This document shows, piece after piece, positions 8,877-17,481 of a stretch of 64,000 nt of DNA (its first letter is position 1; each line of letters opens with the position of its first letter). A program made the translations under genes and the position numbers. Origin of the DNA: Lentisphaerales bacterium (GTDB taxonomy: Bacteria; Verrucomicrobiota; Lentisphaeria; Lentisphaerales; Lentisphaeraceae); NCBI GenBank assembly GCA_022446985.1, contig JAKVBD010000002.1, positions 62,001-126,000 of the forward strand. The letters are read 5' to 3'. Below the pieces are notes generated by a model, which had not been told where the DNA came from, ran no database searches, and saw only the letters and a list, made by a program, of their open reading frames with translations.

Positions 8877-9221
8877 ATGATTCTTCTTGTTGATGACGAT
8901 GTTTGTTACCTGCGAGTCATTCCACATATGTTGAAAATGCAAAATGTCGAAGTTGCTGCTATCAATAAACCTGCTGAAGCACAAGAATGGTTCTCTCACA
9001 CAGAAAACTGTCAGGCAATTATTCTTGATCTTCATATGCGAGATGGCGAAGGACTTAAGCTCTTAGAGTGGTTTGAAACGCAGGGGGCAAATATACCTAT
9101 TATCATCCTCGATAATCCACACCGACACAACTACAAAGATTTTACTTACAGTCATGATTATCAGAAGCTCACAGTTCCTTTCAATGCTGAAGATCTTCTA
9201 AAAGTTTTACCCAAGGCCTAA
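8877..9221 (+). CDS. Stand-alone degenerate receiver (CheY-like) protein
   Basis: A 114-residue single receiver domain with the acidic cluster DDD at 6-8 and phospho-acceptor Asp51 in IILDLHM. Two residues needed for the usual phosphorylation switch are altered: the conserved Thr/Ser after strand 4 is Asp (IIILDNP) and the conserved Lys of the K-P-F motif is Val (TVPF). It may still be phosphorylated but probably does not switch in the normal way, or it works as a protein-binding module. There is no output domain and no neighbouring kinase. AAGGA is placed well before the ATG. Confidence 0.75.
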   Translation: MILLVDDDVCYLRVIPHMLKMQNVEVAAINKPAEAQEWFSHTENCQAIILDLHMRDGEGLKLLEWFETQGANIPIIILDNPHRHNYKDFTYSHDYQKLTVPFNAEDLLKVLPKA

Positions 9222-9371
9222 TTCTTCTTTTTGACTTAATTATCAACAACTTAGAAAAATACTAAAAACTTCTGTTTATCACTTTTCCGTCAAATATATT
9301 AAAATATTGTCACTTTTGAAAAGTTGACCGTGTTATCCCTACAAAGAAACCCTTTCTAGGACGCTGTGTTG

Positions 9372-12300
9372 ATGTATTTGATGAAAAATTTTTTATGTGC
9401 TATTTCCATCTTTAGTACGACTGCCCAAGCAGTCGACTTCCAAAAAGATATAAAGCCAATTCTTGAGAAGCGCTGTGTCAGCTGCCATGGCGACAAAAAG
9501 GACAAAGGCGATCTTCGACTCCATACCCATAACGAACTCATAAAAAGTAAAGTTGTCGTAGCTGGCAAAGCAGAAAAAAGTTCACTTTATGAACTGATTA
9601 ATCTTCCTGAAGATCACGACGACATCATGCCTCCTAAAGGTGATACTCTGACTAAAAGTGAAATCGCCAAAGTTAAAGAATGGATTAATACTGGAGCCAA
9701 ATGGCCAGCTGGAGTCACACTCCAAGACCGCTCAAAAGAACCAGCCCAGCCAGAAAACAAAATGCTTGCTAAAACAGAGGCATTCAAAAAGCTCGTTCCA
9801 ATCATCAATAAATATTGCCTGGACTGCCACAATGCCGATACGCAGAAAGGCGACTTTCTCATAGATGACATGGACCAGGACCTGGTTTACGGCATACATG
9901 CTCAGCGCTGGCATGAAGTGCTCGACATCATCAATCTTGGTGAAATGCCTCCTAAAAAGAGCAAGCAGCTATCAGACTCAGCAAGAAAACAGTTAATTGG
10001 CACTCTGACAGACGAACTCCATAAAGCCAAAGAAGTTCGTAAAGGCCAGATAAAAACAGTCATGCTCCGCCTAAATAATCAGCAGTATAACAACACACTT
10101 CGCGATCTTCTTGGTGTTGATTTCAATTTTGCCAAGGACCTGCCAGAAGATGCATACTCCCCTGAAGGCTTCAAAAATAATGGTGAAACCCTCGACATGT
10201 CGACTCTCCAGATGGAGTACTACATTGCAATCTCTCGTAAAGCTCTAAGTAAGGCGATAAAAACAGAAAAGCCTGAAGTCATGAAGTTCCACGTTGACTT
10301 TGGTCAAAATAAATACCCGAAAATCAATGAAGGAATCACCATGGGACCTGGTGGTAGACTTATTCCTACTACTGCCTACAAAATTACTGCACCTGTTCCA
10401 GAGAGAAATTACCCATATACTCATGTAAAACTTCGTGAAGAATTTGTCTACAACGAAGGTTATAAAGGAAATGGTACAGTTAAAGGCGACAAAACCTTCA
10501 AAGGCCTGCACTATGCAGTCTACCCAGAATTACTTCCGTCACACAAAGATGAAATTGTCAAAGAAGGTCTGGTTCTTTCTCCTCGTGGAGACATTCCAAT
10601 TGGCCTTGGAGGAGCTAAAGGCCCATCTAATCATATGCGCCTTGTTCTACGCGACTTCCCTAAAGTAGGCCCGGTTAAAATTAAAGTCATGGCCTCTAAA
10701 GCGCCAAATTCACTCATTACTTCATATCTCGGTAAAAGTCCTTCAGCGACAAAGAACCTTGTAGCTAAAGTTGAATCCAAGCCTACATATCCACCTAAAA
10801 GCAACTTACAAAAGCCTGAGTACATCATTACTGATAATCTGACGGTTGATAAAGAAGGTGTCTATCAACTGGATGCTCAATTAAGCAGTGAGATAGATGG
10901 ACCCGTTAACATTCACATCGGCAAAACCCTTCTTGAAGGAGTCCGCATTAAAAAAGGTGCCGCCAAGCTGATCGTCCCCTTCGCAATCACAAAATTGCCA
11001 GCAGGTAAAACTCCTATTAAAATTACCTCAAAGAAAAAACCAGAAATCGTCTCATTTGCTTTAACTTTTCTAAAAAAAGATCACGGAGATGCAAAAAACT
11101 TCCTGAAGGCTACAAAGAAAAATAAAGAAATCGCCATTTCATACGGAAGAGGAGCGAAAGCTAAATTCTCAGCAAAAGAAAATAAGTTTGATCAATCTTC
11201 TCTTAGCCAAAAAGCTCTACCCCCACGCTCAATTAAGGAGGGAGAGTATCACTATCCTAAACCAACAAAATTCACCATAAAGCAGGCGTTCGAGATTTCC
11301 GAATCCGGACTTTACCAGATGGATTTGAATCTGACTGCTAAGTTGCAAAGCAGCTCAGAGCTCTCCATCGATAACAGCATTCTTAAAAACCTGAATTTTA
11401 AGTTCAATAAGACAGGCTACTACTCTACTGCCCTTGTAGAGCTTCAGGCTGGCAAGCATACTCTAAAAATATTATCTAAAGCAGATATTCCAGTAACAGA
11501 TATAGCATTCTCTAAAGTCAAAAGCCTGGAAGCAAAAGCACTATTCTCTGCGTACCAAAGTGAACAATACGGTTACCTGAGAGCCTTCATTGGTAACCGC
11601 CGTGATGATGGTCAGGAATTTCTTTCAACTAAAGATATTTTCAAAGTAGATGCTCCTCTTCACAAGCCACAGCTGATAGAATTCAATATCCAAATGGATG
11701 ACTTTCCTCTTCCTGCTTACGATCCCAAAAACAAAAACTACCTGGCCAACCTCATGCACCTCGGCTTTTGGAATACGCCTTGGAATCGCCAAAAAAATAC
11801 CGACATAGTCATTCACTCAATCGAATTCGAAAGCAATGTTTCAGTCACCTGGCCGCCCAAAAGTCATACCGATATTTTCATTGATTCAAACAAGGGAAAT
11901 GAAAAGCAGTATGCTAGAGCTATCCTGGCTAACTTCCTGCCAAAAGTTTATCGAAAAAGTTTGAGCGATGATGAGCTAAATCGCCACATCAGCTTCTTTG
12001 AGGCTTTGCGCCCAAACCACAACTCCTTTGAAAATACCATCAAAGAAGTACTCGCCATAAGTTTAAGTTCACCTCAATTCCTTTACATCAGCGAGCCGGA
12101 TGGTACCAGCCGCAAGCAACTGACTGAAGCTGAGTTGGCTTCCAGAATATCCTATTTCCTATGGAATACCATGCCGGATGCTGAACTTATGGCAGCAGCA
12201 AAGAACAAAACTCTTAAGAGAGATCTCAAACAACACCTAAGCCGCATGATTCAGGATCCGAGAAGCTTTAACATGTCCAAGAACTTCTCAAGTCAGTGGC

Positions 12301-13115
12301 TAGATATCGAAAGACTTGAAAGAGTTGTAGTCGACAGAAAATACTCAGGCGGTTATAACCTCGACGTCAAAACCAGCTTTAAAAATGAAACCTATAATTT
12401 CTTTCACCACGTTCTAACCAGTAATGGCAGTATTATGGAATTCATCGACTCTGACTATGCAGTACTGGATTGGCGTCTGGCCAACTTTTATGGTCTTCCA
12501 CCAGTCAACAGCCTGGGCTTCAAAGCCGTGCCGGTTAGAAAAGACCAAAACCGCGGTGGCATCCTGACCCATGGTGGTATCCTGACTGCCTTATCTACAG
12601 GTAAACACTCAAGTCCTATCAAACGCGGCGTTTGGATTGCCAAGAAAATAGTCGACTCGCCGCCACCCAAACCACCACCAAATGTACCTGAACTGGATGA
12701 GGAAAATCCTGAGCTGGCTAAGCTTACCAGAAAGGCTCAACTTGAAAAGCACCGCGATAACGCATCTTGTCGTGATTGTCATATGAAAATTGACCCTTGG
12801 GGCATTCCGTTTGAACACTACGACACGACTGGTCGTTATAAATCAAAGGGTCACTTCGATGCTGAGACTCAGTTTCCTGATGGCAAAAAAGTCACCGGTC
12901 TACAGGAGTTAAAGAAGTATCTTATAACCGACAAAAAAGACCTCGTTACACGTTCTTTAGTCAAGTACCTAAGCTCCTATGCCATAGGCCGCTCGCTATC
13001 ATTTGTTGACGAGGACGAAGTAAAAAAGATCATGGCTGAAGCAAAGCAAAATGACTACAAACTGCAAGCCATCATAGAATCAATTGTCAAAAGTGAACTG
13101 TTTCAGAAGTTTTAA
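9372..13115 (+). CDS. Large secreted PSCyt1/DUF1587-1592-1588-1585 cytochrome protein
   Basis: A 1247-residue exported protein with a signal peptide ending near AQA. The N-terminus holds two CxxCH haem sites: a planctomycete cytochrome C domain (Cys35, Cys38, His39) and a second site at Cys149-His153. DUF1587, DUF1595, DUF1592, DUF1588 and DUF1585 blocks follow, with a third CxxCH at Cys1133-His1137 in the DUF1588 part. It is about 400 residues longer than its two paralogues in the window; the extra region (about 480-725) holds two similar jelly-roll-like repeats (each with YQLD/YQMD and a later AGK), plausibly carbohydrate-binding. Start 9372 is chosen over GTG 9366 for spacing; the Met at 9381 is also possible. 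It forms an operon with the DUF1552 gene. The biochemical role of these families is unknown. Confidence 0.85.
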   Translation: MYLMKNFLCAISIFSTTAQAVDFQKDIKPILEKRCVSCHGDKKDKGDLRLHTHNELIKSKVVVAGKAEKSSLYELINLPEDHDDIMPPKGDTLTKSEIAKVKEWINTGAKWPAGVTLQDRSKEPAQPENKMLAKTEAFKKLVPIINKYCLDCHNADTQKGDFLIDDMDQDLVYGIHAQRWHEVLDIINLGEMPPKKSKQLSDSARKQLIGTLTDELHKAKEVRKGQIKTVMLRLNNQQYNNTLRDLLGVDFNFAKDLPEDAYSPEGFKNNGETLDMSTLQMEYYIAISRKALSKAIKTEKPEVMKFHVDFGQNKYPKINEGITMGPGGRLIPTTAYKITAPVPERNYPYTHVKLREEFVYNEGYKGNGTVKGDKTFKGLHYAVYPELLPSHKDEIVKEGLVLSPRGDIPIGLGGAKGPSNHMRLVLRDFPKVGPVKIKVMASKAPNSLITSYLGKSPSATKNLVAKVESKPTYPPKSNLQKPEYIITDNLTVDKEGVYQLDAQLSSEIDGPVNIHIGKTLLEGVRIKKGAAKLIVPFAITKLPAGKTPIKITSKKKPEIVSFALTFLKKDHGDAKNFLKATKKNKEIAISYGRGAKAKFSAKENKFDQSSLSQKALPPRSIKEGEYHYPKPTKFTIKQAFEISESGLYQMDLNLTAKLQSSSELSIDNSILKNLNFKFNKTGYYSTALVELQAGKHTLKILSKADIPVTDIAFSKVKSLEAKALFSAYQSEQYGYLRAFIGNRRDDGQEFLSTKDIFKVDAPLHKPQLIEFNIQMDDFPLPAYDPKNKNYLANLMHLGFWNTPWNRQKNTDIVIHSIEFESNVSVTWPPKSHTDIFIDSNKGNEKQYARAILANFLPKVYRKSLSDDELNRHISFFEALRPNHNSFENTIKEVLAISLSSPQFLYISEPDGTSRKQLTEAELASRISYFLWNTMPDAELMAAAKNKTLKRDLKQHLSRMIQDPRSFNMSKNFSSQWLDIERLERVVVDRKYSGGYNLDVKTSFKNETYNFFHHVLTSNGSIMEFIDSDYAVLDWRLANFYGLPPVNSLGFKAVPVRKDQNRGGILTHGGILTALSTGKHSSPIKRGVWIAKKIVDSPPPKPPPNVPELDEENPELAKLTRKAQLEKHRDNASCRDCHMKIDPWGIPFEHYDTTGRYKSKGHFDAETQFPDGKKVTGLQELKKYLITDKKDLVTRSLVKYLSSYAIGRSLSFVDEDEVKKIMAEAKQNDYKLQAIIESIVKSELFQKF

Positions 13116-13126
13116 GGAGTATGAGT

Positions 13127-14461
13127 ATGAGTAAATCCTGGAAAATACATAGGCGCACAGTCCTTAAAGGACTCGGTGCATCACTGGCGCTGCCTTGCTT
13201 AAACGCCATGGGAGACGATGAACTTCAGAAACAGCAGAACATAAAACGTGCCTGTTTCACCTATTTTGGCAATGGAGTATCCCTGCCACCAAAGAAAAAC
13301 GATGCTCATAAAGAGTGGCACTGGTTCCCGCATGAAACCGGCAAAAACTACACCCTGACTCAGCCTCTCATGCCATTCAAAGACTTGAGAGACAAAATCT
13401 CTGTTGTCGGTGGTCTACACCACCCAAATGCTGCCAAAGCCGACGTTCATGTTTGTAGCGATCTTTGGATGACCGGAGCTATGCTTGGTGGAGCTATTTA
13501 TGCAAATACAGTTTCTCCAGATCAATTAATCGCTGCCAAGTACCGATCAGAAACACGCTCCCCTTTCATGGCAGTTAGCTGCGATGGCGGAGTAGGTTTC
13601 AAATCTAGAATCGGCACTATCTCCTTTAACAGAAATGGACGGCCGGTCCCTACAGAAAGTGACCCGCGTCGCATCTTTGACCGCATGTTTAAAACCGGTA
13701 CAGGCTCAAAAGCATCACAGCGCAAGGAGCTCAATTACCAGGCAAAAGTAGTCGACATGGTCCTGGAAAATGCCAAGTCACTCAACAAGAAACTTGGTAA
13801 GAATGATCAGGAAAAAATGGATCAGTATCTTACCTCGGTAAATGATATCGAAGAAAGCATCAACAGAAACTCAAAATGGCTCGATACGCCAATCAAAGAT
13901 GTCGAAACAGGCCACTTAAAGCTGGATACAGATAAAGCCATTAATCCTGATGAATACATCGATACACTTTATAATCGGATTGCCCTCGCCTTCGAAGCAG
14001 ATCTCACGCGTACTGCGACATTCATGATGACCCGTGAAGACGGTATGGGTATTGCAGATACCTTCTCCACCATAAAATTCGGCTTTGGTGGTCATCACAG
14101 TCTTTCACATGGCGGCAGCCACAAAGGCGGCTACTTAAAGTGGGCACAATATGATCAGTTTCTCAATCAAAGGCATGCAAACTTCTTATCTCGCTTAAAC
14201 AATATTTCAGAAGGCAATGGTTCCATGCTGGATAACACCGTTTCCTTATACGGTTCCGGTTGTAGTTCCACTCACAACTTTAAGAACCTGCCACTCATCC
14301 TGTCTGGAGGTAAAAACATGGGTCTTAAGCATGGCAGTCACATCAATTATGGTGAGAAACTGCCAATGAACAACATGCACTACTCCATCTTAAAAGCGAC
14401 TGGTGTAAATAGAAAATCATTTGGCGACAGTACCGGAGTTCTCAAAGAAATTTTTTCATAA
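13127..14461 (+). CDS. DUF1552 family protein with Tat-like signal
   Basis: About 444 residues. The N-terminus HRRTVLKGLGASLALPCL is a twin-arginine-type signal, so the protein is probably exported folded. The body shows the DUF1552 blocks, including FPHETGKNY near the start, the AAKYRS/SRIGTISFNRNG region, and a C-terminal YGSGCSSTHN. DUF1552 proteins are almost always encoded next to DUF1592 cytochromes in planctomycetes, verrucomicrobia and lentisphaerae, as here (11 bp apart); their activity is not established. AAGGAG is 7 nt from ATG 13127 but only 1 nt from ATG 13121, so 13127 is preferred. Confidence 0.85.
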   Translation: MSKSWKIHRRTVLKGLGASLALPCLNAMGDDELQKQQNIKRACFTYFGNGVSLPPKKNDAHKEWHWFPHETGKNYTLTQPLMPFKDLRDKISVVGGLHHPNAAKADVHVCSDLWMTGAMLGGAIYANTVSPDQLIAAKYRSETRSPFMAVSCDGGVGFKSRIGTISFNRNGRPVPTESDPRRIFDRMFKTGTGSKASQRKELNYQAKVVDMVLENAKSLNKKLGKNDQEKMDQYLTSVNDIEESINRNSKWLDTPIKDVETGHLKLDTDKAINPDEYIDTLYNRIALAFEADLTRTATFMMTREDGMGIADTFSTIKFGFGGHHSLSHGGSHKGGYLKWAQYDQFLNQRHANFLSRLNNISEGNGSMLDNTVSLYGSGCSSTHNFKNLPLILSGGKNMGLKHGSHINYGEKLPMNNMHYSILKATGVNRKSFGDSTGVLKEIFS

Positions 14462-14484
14462 CTTAGTTGTGTGCTAAAGTGCTA

Positions 14485-14516
14485 AGCCCAGGCTTTAAAA
14501 AGTCTGGGCTTTTTTT
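14485..14516 (+). terminator. Rho-independent terminator after the first DUF1592/DUF1552 operon
   Basis: An 11-bp stem AGCCCAGGCTT / AAGTCTGGGCT (one G-T pair) with a TAAA loop, followed by six T. Confidence 0.9.
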
Positions 14517-14565
14517 ATACATTCGAATAATGAATAACGAACAAGGAATATTCAAATAAGAAGGA

Positions 14566-14931
14566 CTACTTAGTTTTCTGTTTTGTCTTTGCCGTTCCAA
14601 TACTTTTGACCATTATAGCTATGAGTTCATCTGTTTCCGACAAAAGTGGTTCAAGTTTTTCTGAGGGTGTAATCAATTCAGACTTCAAAATTATCTTGAG
14701 CCACACTTCCGTCTCACGTAATTCCTTCAAAGCAATTTTTAATTTATGAATAAAATCTGCTTTAGATTCCGCACTTTGCGCTTCTCCATAATTAGCTGCA
14801 GGTGAAGTACCGCTCCTAATTAATTGACCTGAAATATGCTTCCCTGCCTTTGACTCTTTTACACTCTCAGTTACCCGAATAATTCGAACAGCAAAGTCAA
14901 CAAACCTATCTTGTAAGTCATATACCTTCAT
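14566..14931 (-). CDS. Four-helix-bundle protein (S23/23S rRNA intervening-sequence family)
   Basis: A 121-residue helical protein of the S23-like four-helix-bundle family: MKVYDLQDRFVDFAVRI at the start, QLIRSGTSPAANYGEAQ in the middle (the family hallmark) and KELRETEVWL after it. Homologues were first found in intervening sequences of 23S rRNA genes and are related to the Avd protein of diversity-generating retroelements; most stand-alone copies have no known role. There is no rRNA or reverse transcriptase nearby. It is the only minus-strand gene between two plus-strand operons and is flanked by repeats on both sides, which suggests it arrived as a small mobile unit. Confidence 0.85.
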   Translation of the reverse strand: MKVYDLQDRFVDFAVRIIRVTESVKESKAGKHISGQLIRSGTSPAANYGEAQSAESKADFIHKLKIALKELRETEVWLKIILKSELITPSEKLEPLLSETDELIAIMVKSIGTAKTKQKTK

Positions 14932-14991
14932 AGTATGCCCTAATATTTACCCTAAAAAGAAATTCTAACAAGATGAAATATCTACTTCAAC

Positions 14992-15110
14992 ATTCTCTCC
15001 ACATCCAAACTTCAAAATTCTTCATTCCGTATTCGACATTCGATATTCTCTCCACATCCAAACTTCGAAATTCTTCATTCCGTGTTCGACATTCGATATT
15101 CTCTCCACAT
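14992..15110 (+). repeat. 53-bp tandem repeat (2.2 copies)
   Basis: Two full units (14992-15044, 15045-15097), each starting ATTCTCTCCACATCCAAAC, plus 13 bases of a third. The copies differ at only a few positions. The unit is built of TTCATTCCG/TTCGACATTCGATATTC words. Related words occur on the other side of the four-helix-bundle gene (14521-14560, ATTCGAATAATGAATAACG). Short open frames across it are repeat artefacts. Confidence 0.85.
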
Positions 15111-15199
15111 TTTATTTCATTGTTACTTTCTTTTTCCTGTAACATCCTCGCTTATTCCTCACTTCAGTTTTCTAACAAAAAATTTAGTTGTGAGGATAT

Positions 15200-16729
15200 A
15201 TGAGGTTCAATTTTTACTTTTTGGTTCTGTTACTGGGTATGACGGCTTATACAGAAGACAAAAAACCAAACATTCTTTTTATTTTAACAGATGACCAAAG
15301 TCATAGGACTGTAAGCTGCTACGACGAAGCCCATGATTGGGTTCAAACGCCACATATCGATGCTCTGGCCAAGAAAGGCATGCGCTTTACTTCGGCTTAT
15401 ATCGGCACTTGGTGTATGCCTGCTCGCGCGACACTGATGACTGGCAAACTTCAGTACAATATGGAAAGTATGAAGATGGCAGGAGAATATCCTGGCAGTG
15501 TCTACGACCCGAAAAAGCTTCCCTACTTCCCAAAAGTTTTTAGAGATCAGGGCTACGTAACCGGCATGGTAGGAAAATGGCACACTGGCATCGATTCCGG
15601 AGCCAAGCGTGACTGGGACTACCAAGCCGTTTGGAACCGTCCTAAGTACGTTAAAAACGCCGGTCATTATTACTACGATCAGCTCATAGAATTCAATGGC
15701 GAAGAGCCTCATATGATTTCCGGCTACTCCACCGACAATTATACAAAATGGGCTGAAGAGTTCATCAACAACAAAGAGCTGCACGCCAACAAGCCTTGGT
15801 ACCTTTGGGTTTGCTACGCAGGTGTTCACGGACCATTTACTCCAGCTGACCGGCATATGAATCAGTACCCTGGTGTTAAGGTTCCCATTCCAGAAGACAT
15901 TTACCCACCGCGTAAAGACAAACCGGCATACGCTAGCTCTCGTGAAAAATGGATTAAAGATGAAAATGGCGTCCCGCAAATGCAAAGTAAATTCAGCATG
16001 AGAACTGTTCAAAGTAATGGTGGCGTTCACGGCAACACTCTGGATGACTGGGTCAGACAATACCAAGAAGCCGTTTCTTCACTTGACGATGGCGTTGGTC
16101 GTCTTGTTCAGTCGCTTAAAGATTCAGGCCAATACGAAAATACTCTCATCATCTTCACTTCTGATCAAGGACTTGCCTGGGGACAGCATGGTTTTAATCA
16201 CAAACTGGCTCCTTACGATGCCAATATTAAAAGCCCGATGATTGTTTCCATGGCAGGTAAAATTAAAGAAAATACAGTCTGCACAAAGCCTGTTAGCGGA
16301 ACAGACATCGTTCCAACAATCTTTGATTATGCCAACCTGGAACTTCCATGGCAAATGGATGGCCGTAGCATTCGCCCACTCTTAACAGATCATACAACTG
16401 AATGGAACTATCCGGTCCTCACGACCTATACCGGGCAGGTTTATGGTTCAGACACACACACCATTCCAAAAGATAAATCAATCTACAGCGATGCTGGAGT
16501 GCCATGGTGGACATCTGTTGTCAGTGGCCGTTACAAATACATCGAAACTCACATAGAAGGCGAACCGGCCGAACTGTACGATCTTAAAAATGACCCGGAA
16601 GAGCTTCATAACCTTGCTTACAAAGCTGAGTATAAAGAGGAAACCATTCGCATGAAAAAGTTGATGACTTCTGAAATGAAACGGACAAATTGTGGTTTTG
16701 TAGATAAACTGCCAGCTGTAAAGAAATGA
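15200..16729 (+). CDS. Secreted formylglycine sulfatase
   Basis: A 509-residue type I (S1) sulfatase with a signal peptide (about 1-18). The metal-binding pair Asp31-Asp32 follows the first strand (NILFILTDD), and the active-site motif is Cys72-Met-Pro-Ala-Arg in TWCMPARATLMTGK; this Cys is converted to formylglycine by a maturase not encoded here. A second metal site, TSDQGLAWGQHG, lies near residue 320. It releases sulfate from a sulfated organic molecule, most likely a carbohydrate; the substrate cannot be told from sequence. GAGG precedes the ATG and the gene overlaps the next by 4 bp (ATGA). Confidence 0.92.
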   Translation: MRFNFYFLVLLLGMTAYTEDKKPNILFILTDDQSHRTVSCYDEAHDWVQTPHIDALAKKGMRFTSAYIGTWCMPARATLMTGKLQYNMESMKMAGEYPGSVYDPKKLPYFPKVFRDQGYVTGMVGKWHTGIDSGAKRDWDYQAVWNRPKYVKNAGHYYYDQLIEFNGEEPHMISGYSTDNYTKWAEEFINNKELHANKPWYLWVCYAGVHGPFTPADRHMNQYPGVKVPIPEDIYPPRKDKPAYASSREKWIKDENGVPQMQSKFSMRTVQSNGGVHGNTLDDWVRQYQEAVSSLDDGVGRLVQSLKDSGQYENTLIIFTSDQGLAWGQHGFNHKLAPYDANIKSPMIVSMAGKIKENTVCTKPVSGTDIVPTIFDYANLELPWQMDGRSIRPLLTDHTTEWNYPVLTTYTGQVYGSDTHTIPKDKSIYSDAGVPWWTSVVSGRYKYIETHIEGEPAELYDLKNDPEELHNLAYKAEYKEETIRMKKLMTSEMKRTNCGFVDKLPAVKK

Positions 16730-17391
16730 TTCGCTTTTTAGTATTCCTCTCTACTATCATTAGCGGCCTCTGTGAACTTAAACCCATGCTCGCCGCTAAG
16801 GGAAAACTTCTACTCCAGGAAGACTTCGCTTCCGGACACTCAGACAAATGGCAATTTTTACACGGTACACGCTTTAATGTGGAAGATGGGACCTTAGTCG
16901 GAATTGGCTCAACTAAAAAATACCAGGCGGCTCACGCCGGGAGCCATTCCGGCAAAACTCCTAGCAGTAAACTACATAAAATAAGTAGAAATGTCATTCT
17001 ACAGTTTTCATTTCAAATGAAAGAAGGACTGCGAGAAGTCCATATTGGAGCAAATGACGGAAACTTTAAAACAGGCAGTGGACATGTTGGTCGTATTACT
17101 TTCAGTACCAAGACCGGCCTAACTGTCGTTAAAGACAGAAACATTCGCATAGAAGGCGATAAGACCGAGAAACTGAAAAATACTCCTTATGAATTCAAAA
17201 ATGATCAATGGTATACAGTCATGGTTGAATTTGTAGGTGACACGCTCGCTGCTCAAGTAGAAAACGGCCCATCAATTTCAGCACAAAACATCCGCTTTCA
17301 AAGTACCAAGTCAGATATCAACCTGCCGACTCGTGGAGGCGGCCAGGTCATTTACGACAACATCTACATCTGGCAGGCTGCCACAAAATAA
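16726..17391 (+). CDS. Secreted beta-sandwich protein (DUF1080/LamG-like)
   Basis: A 221-residue exported protein, translationally coupled to the sulfatase (ATGA). After a signal peptide it has strand-rich sequence of the concanavalin-like type: LLLQEDFASGHSDKWQF, FNVEDGTLVGIG, and near the end GGGQVIYDNIYIWQA. This resembles DUF1080/LamG sandwich proteins, many of which bind or cleave sugars. The protein encoded at 44466-45173 has the same plan and is probably a distant paralogue. It likely handles the same substrate as the coupled sulfatase. No catalytic residues can be named. Confidence 0.65.
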   Translation: MIRFLVFLSTIISGLCELKPMLAAKGKLLLQEDFASGHSDKWQFLHGTRFNVEDGTLVGIGSTKKYQAAHAGSHSGKTPSSKLHKISRNVILQFSFQMKEGLREVHIGANDGNFKTGSGHVGRITFSTKTGLTVVKDRNIRIEGDKTEKLKNTPYEFKNDQWYTVMVEFVGDTLAAQVENGPSISAQNIRFQSTKSDINLPTRGGGQVIYDNIYIWQAATK

Positions 17392-17481
17392 ATTTTATGA
17401 AGAAAACTTTCTTTCACATATACTTTTATACTTCACCGGTGTTGTACATTATGTGTATAATATGGAAAATAGGAAAGTCTC

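Noticed and set aside
14566-14931. Avd-type protein of a diversity-generating retroelement
   Set aside because: The fold is related, but no reverse transcriptase, template repeat or variable repeat is near; the S23-like stand-alone family fits better.
14973-15294. Plus-strand frames across the 53-bp repeat
   Set aside because: They repeat with the DNA repeat itself and overlap the sulfatase signal peptide in another frame.
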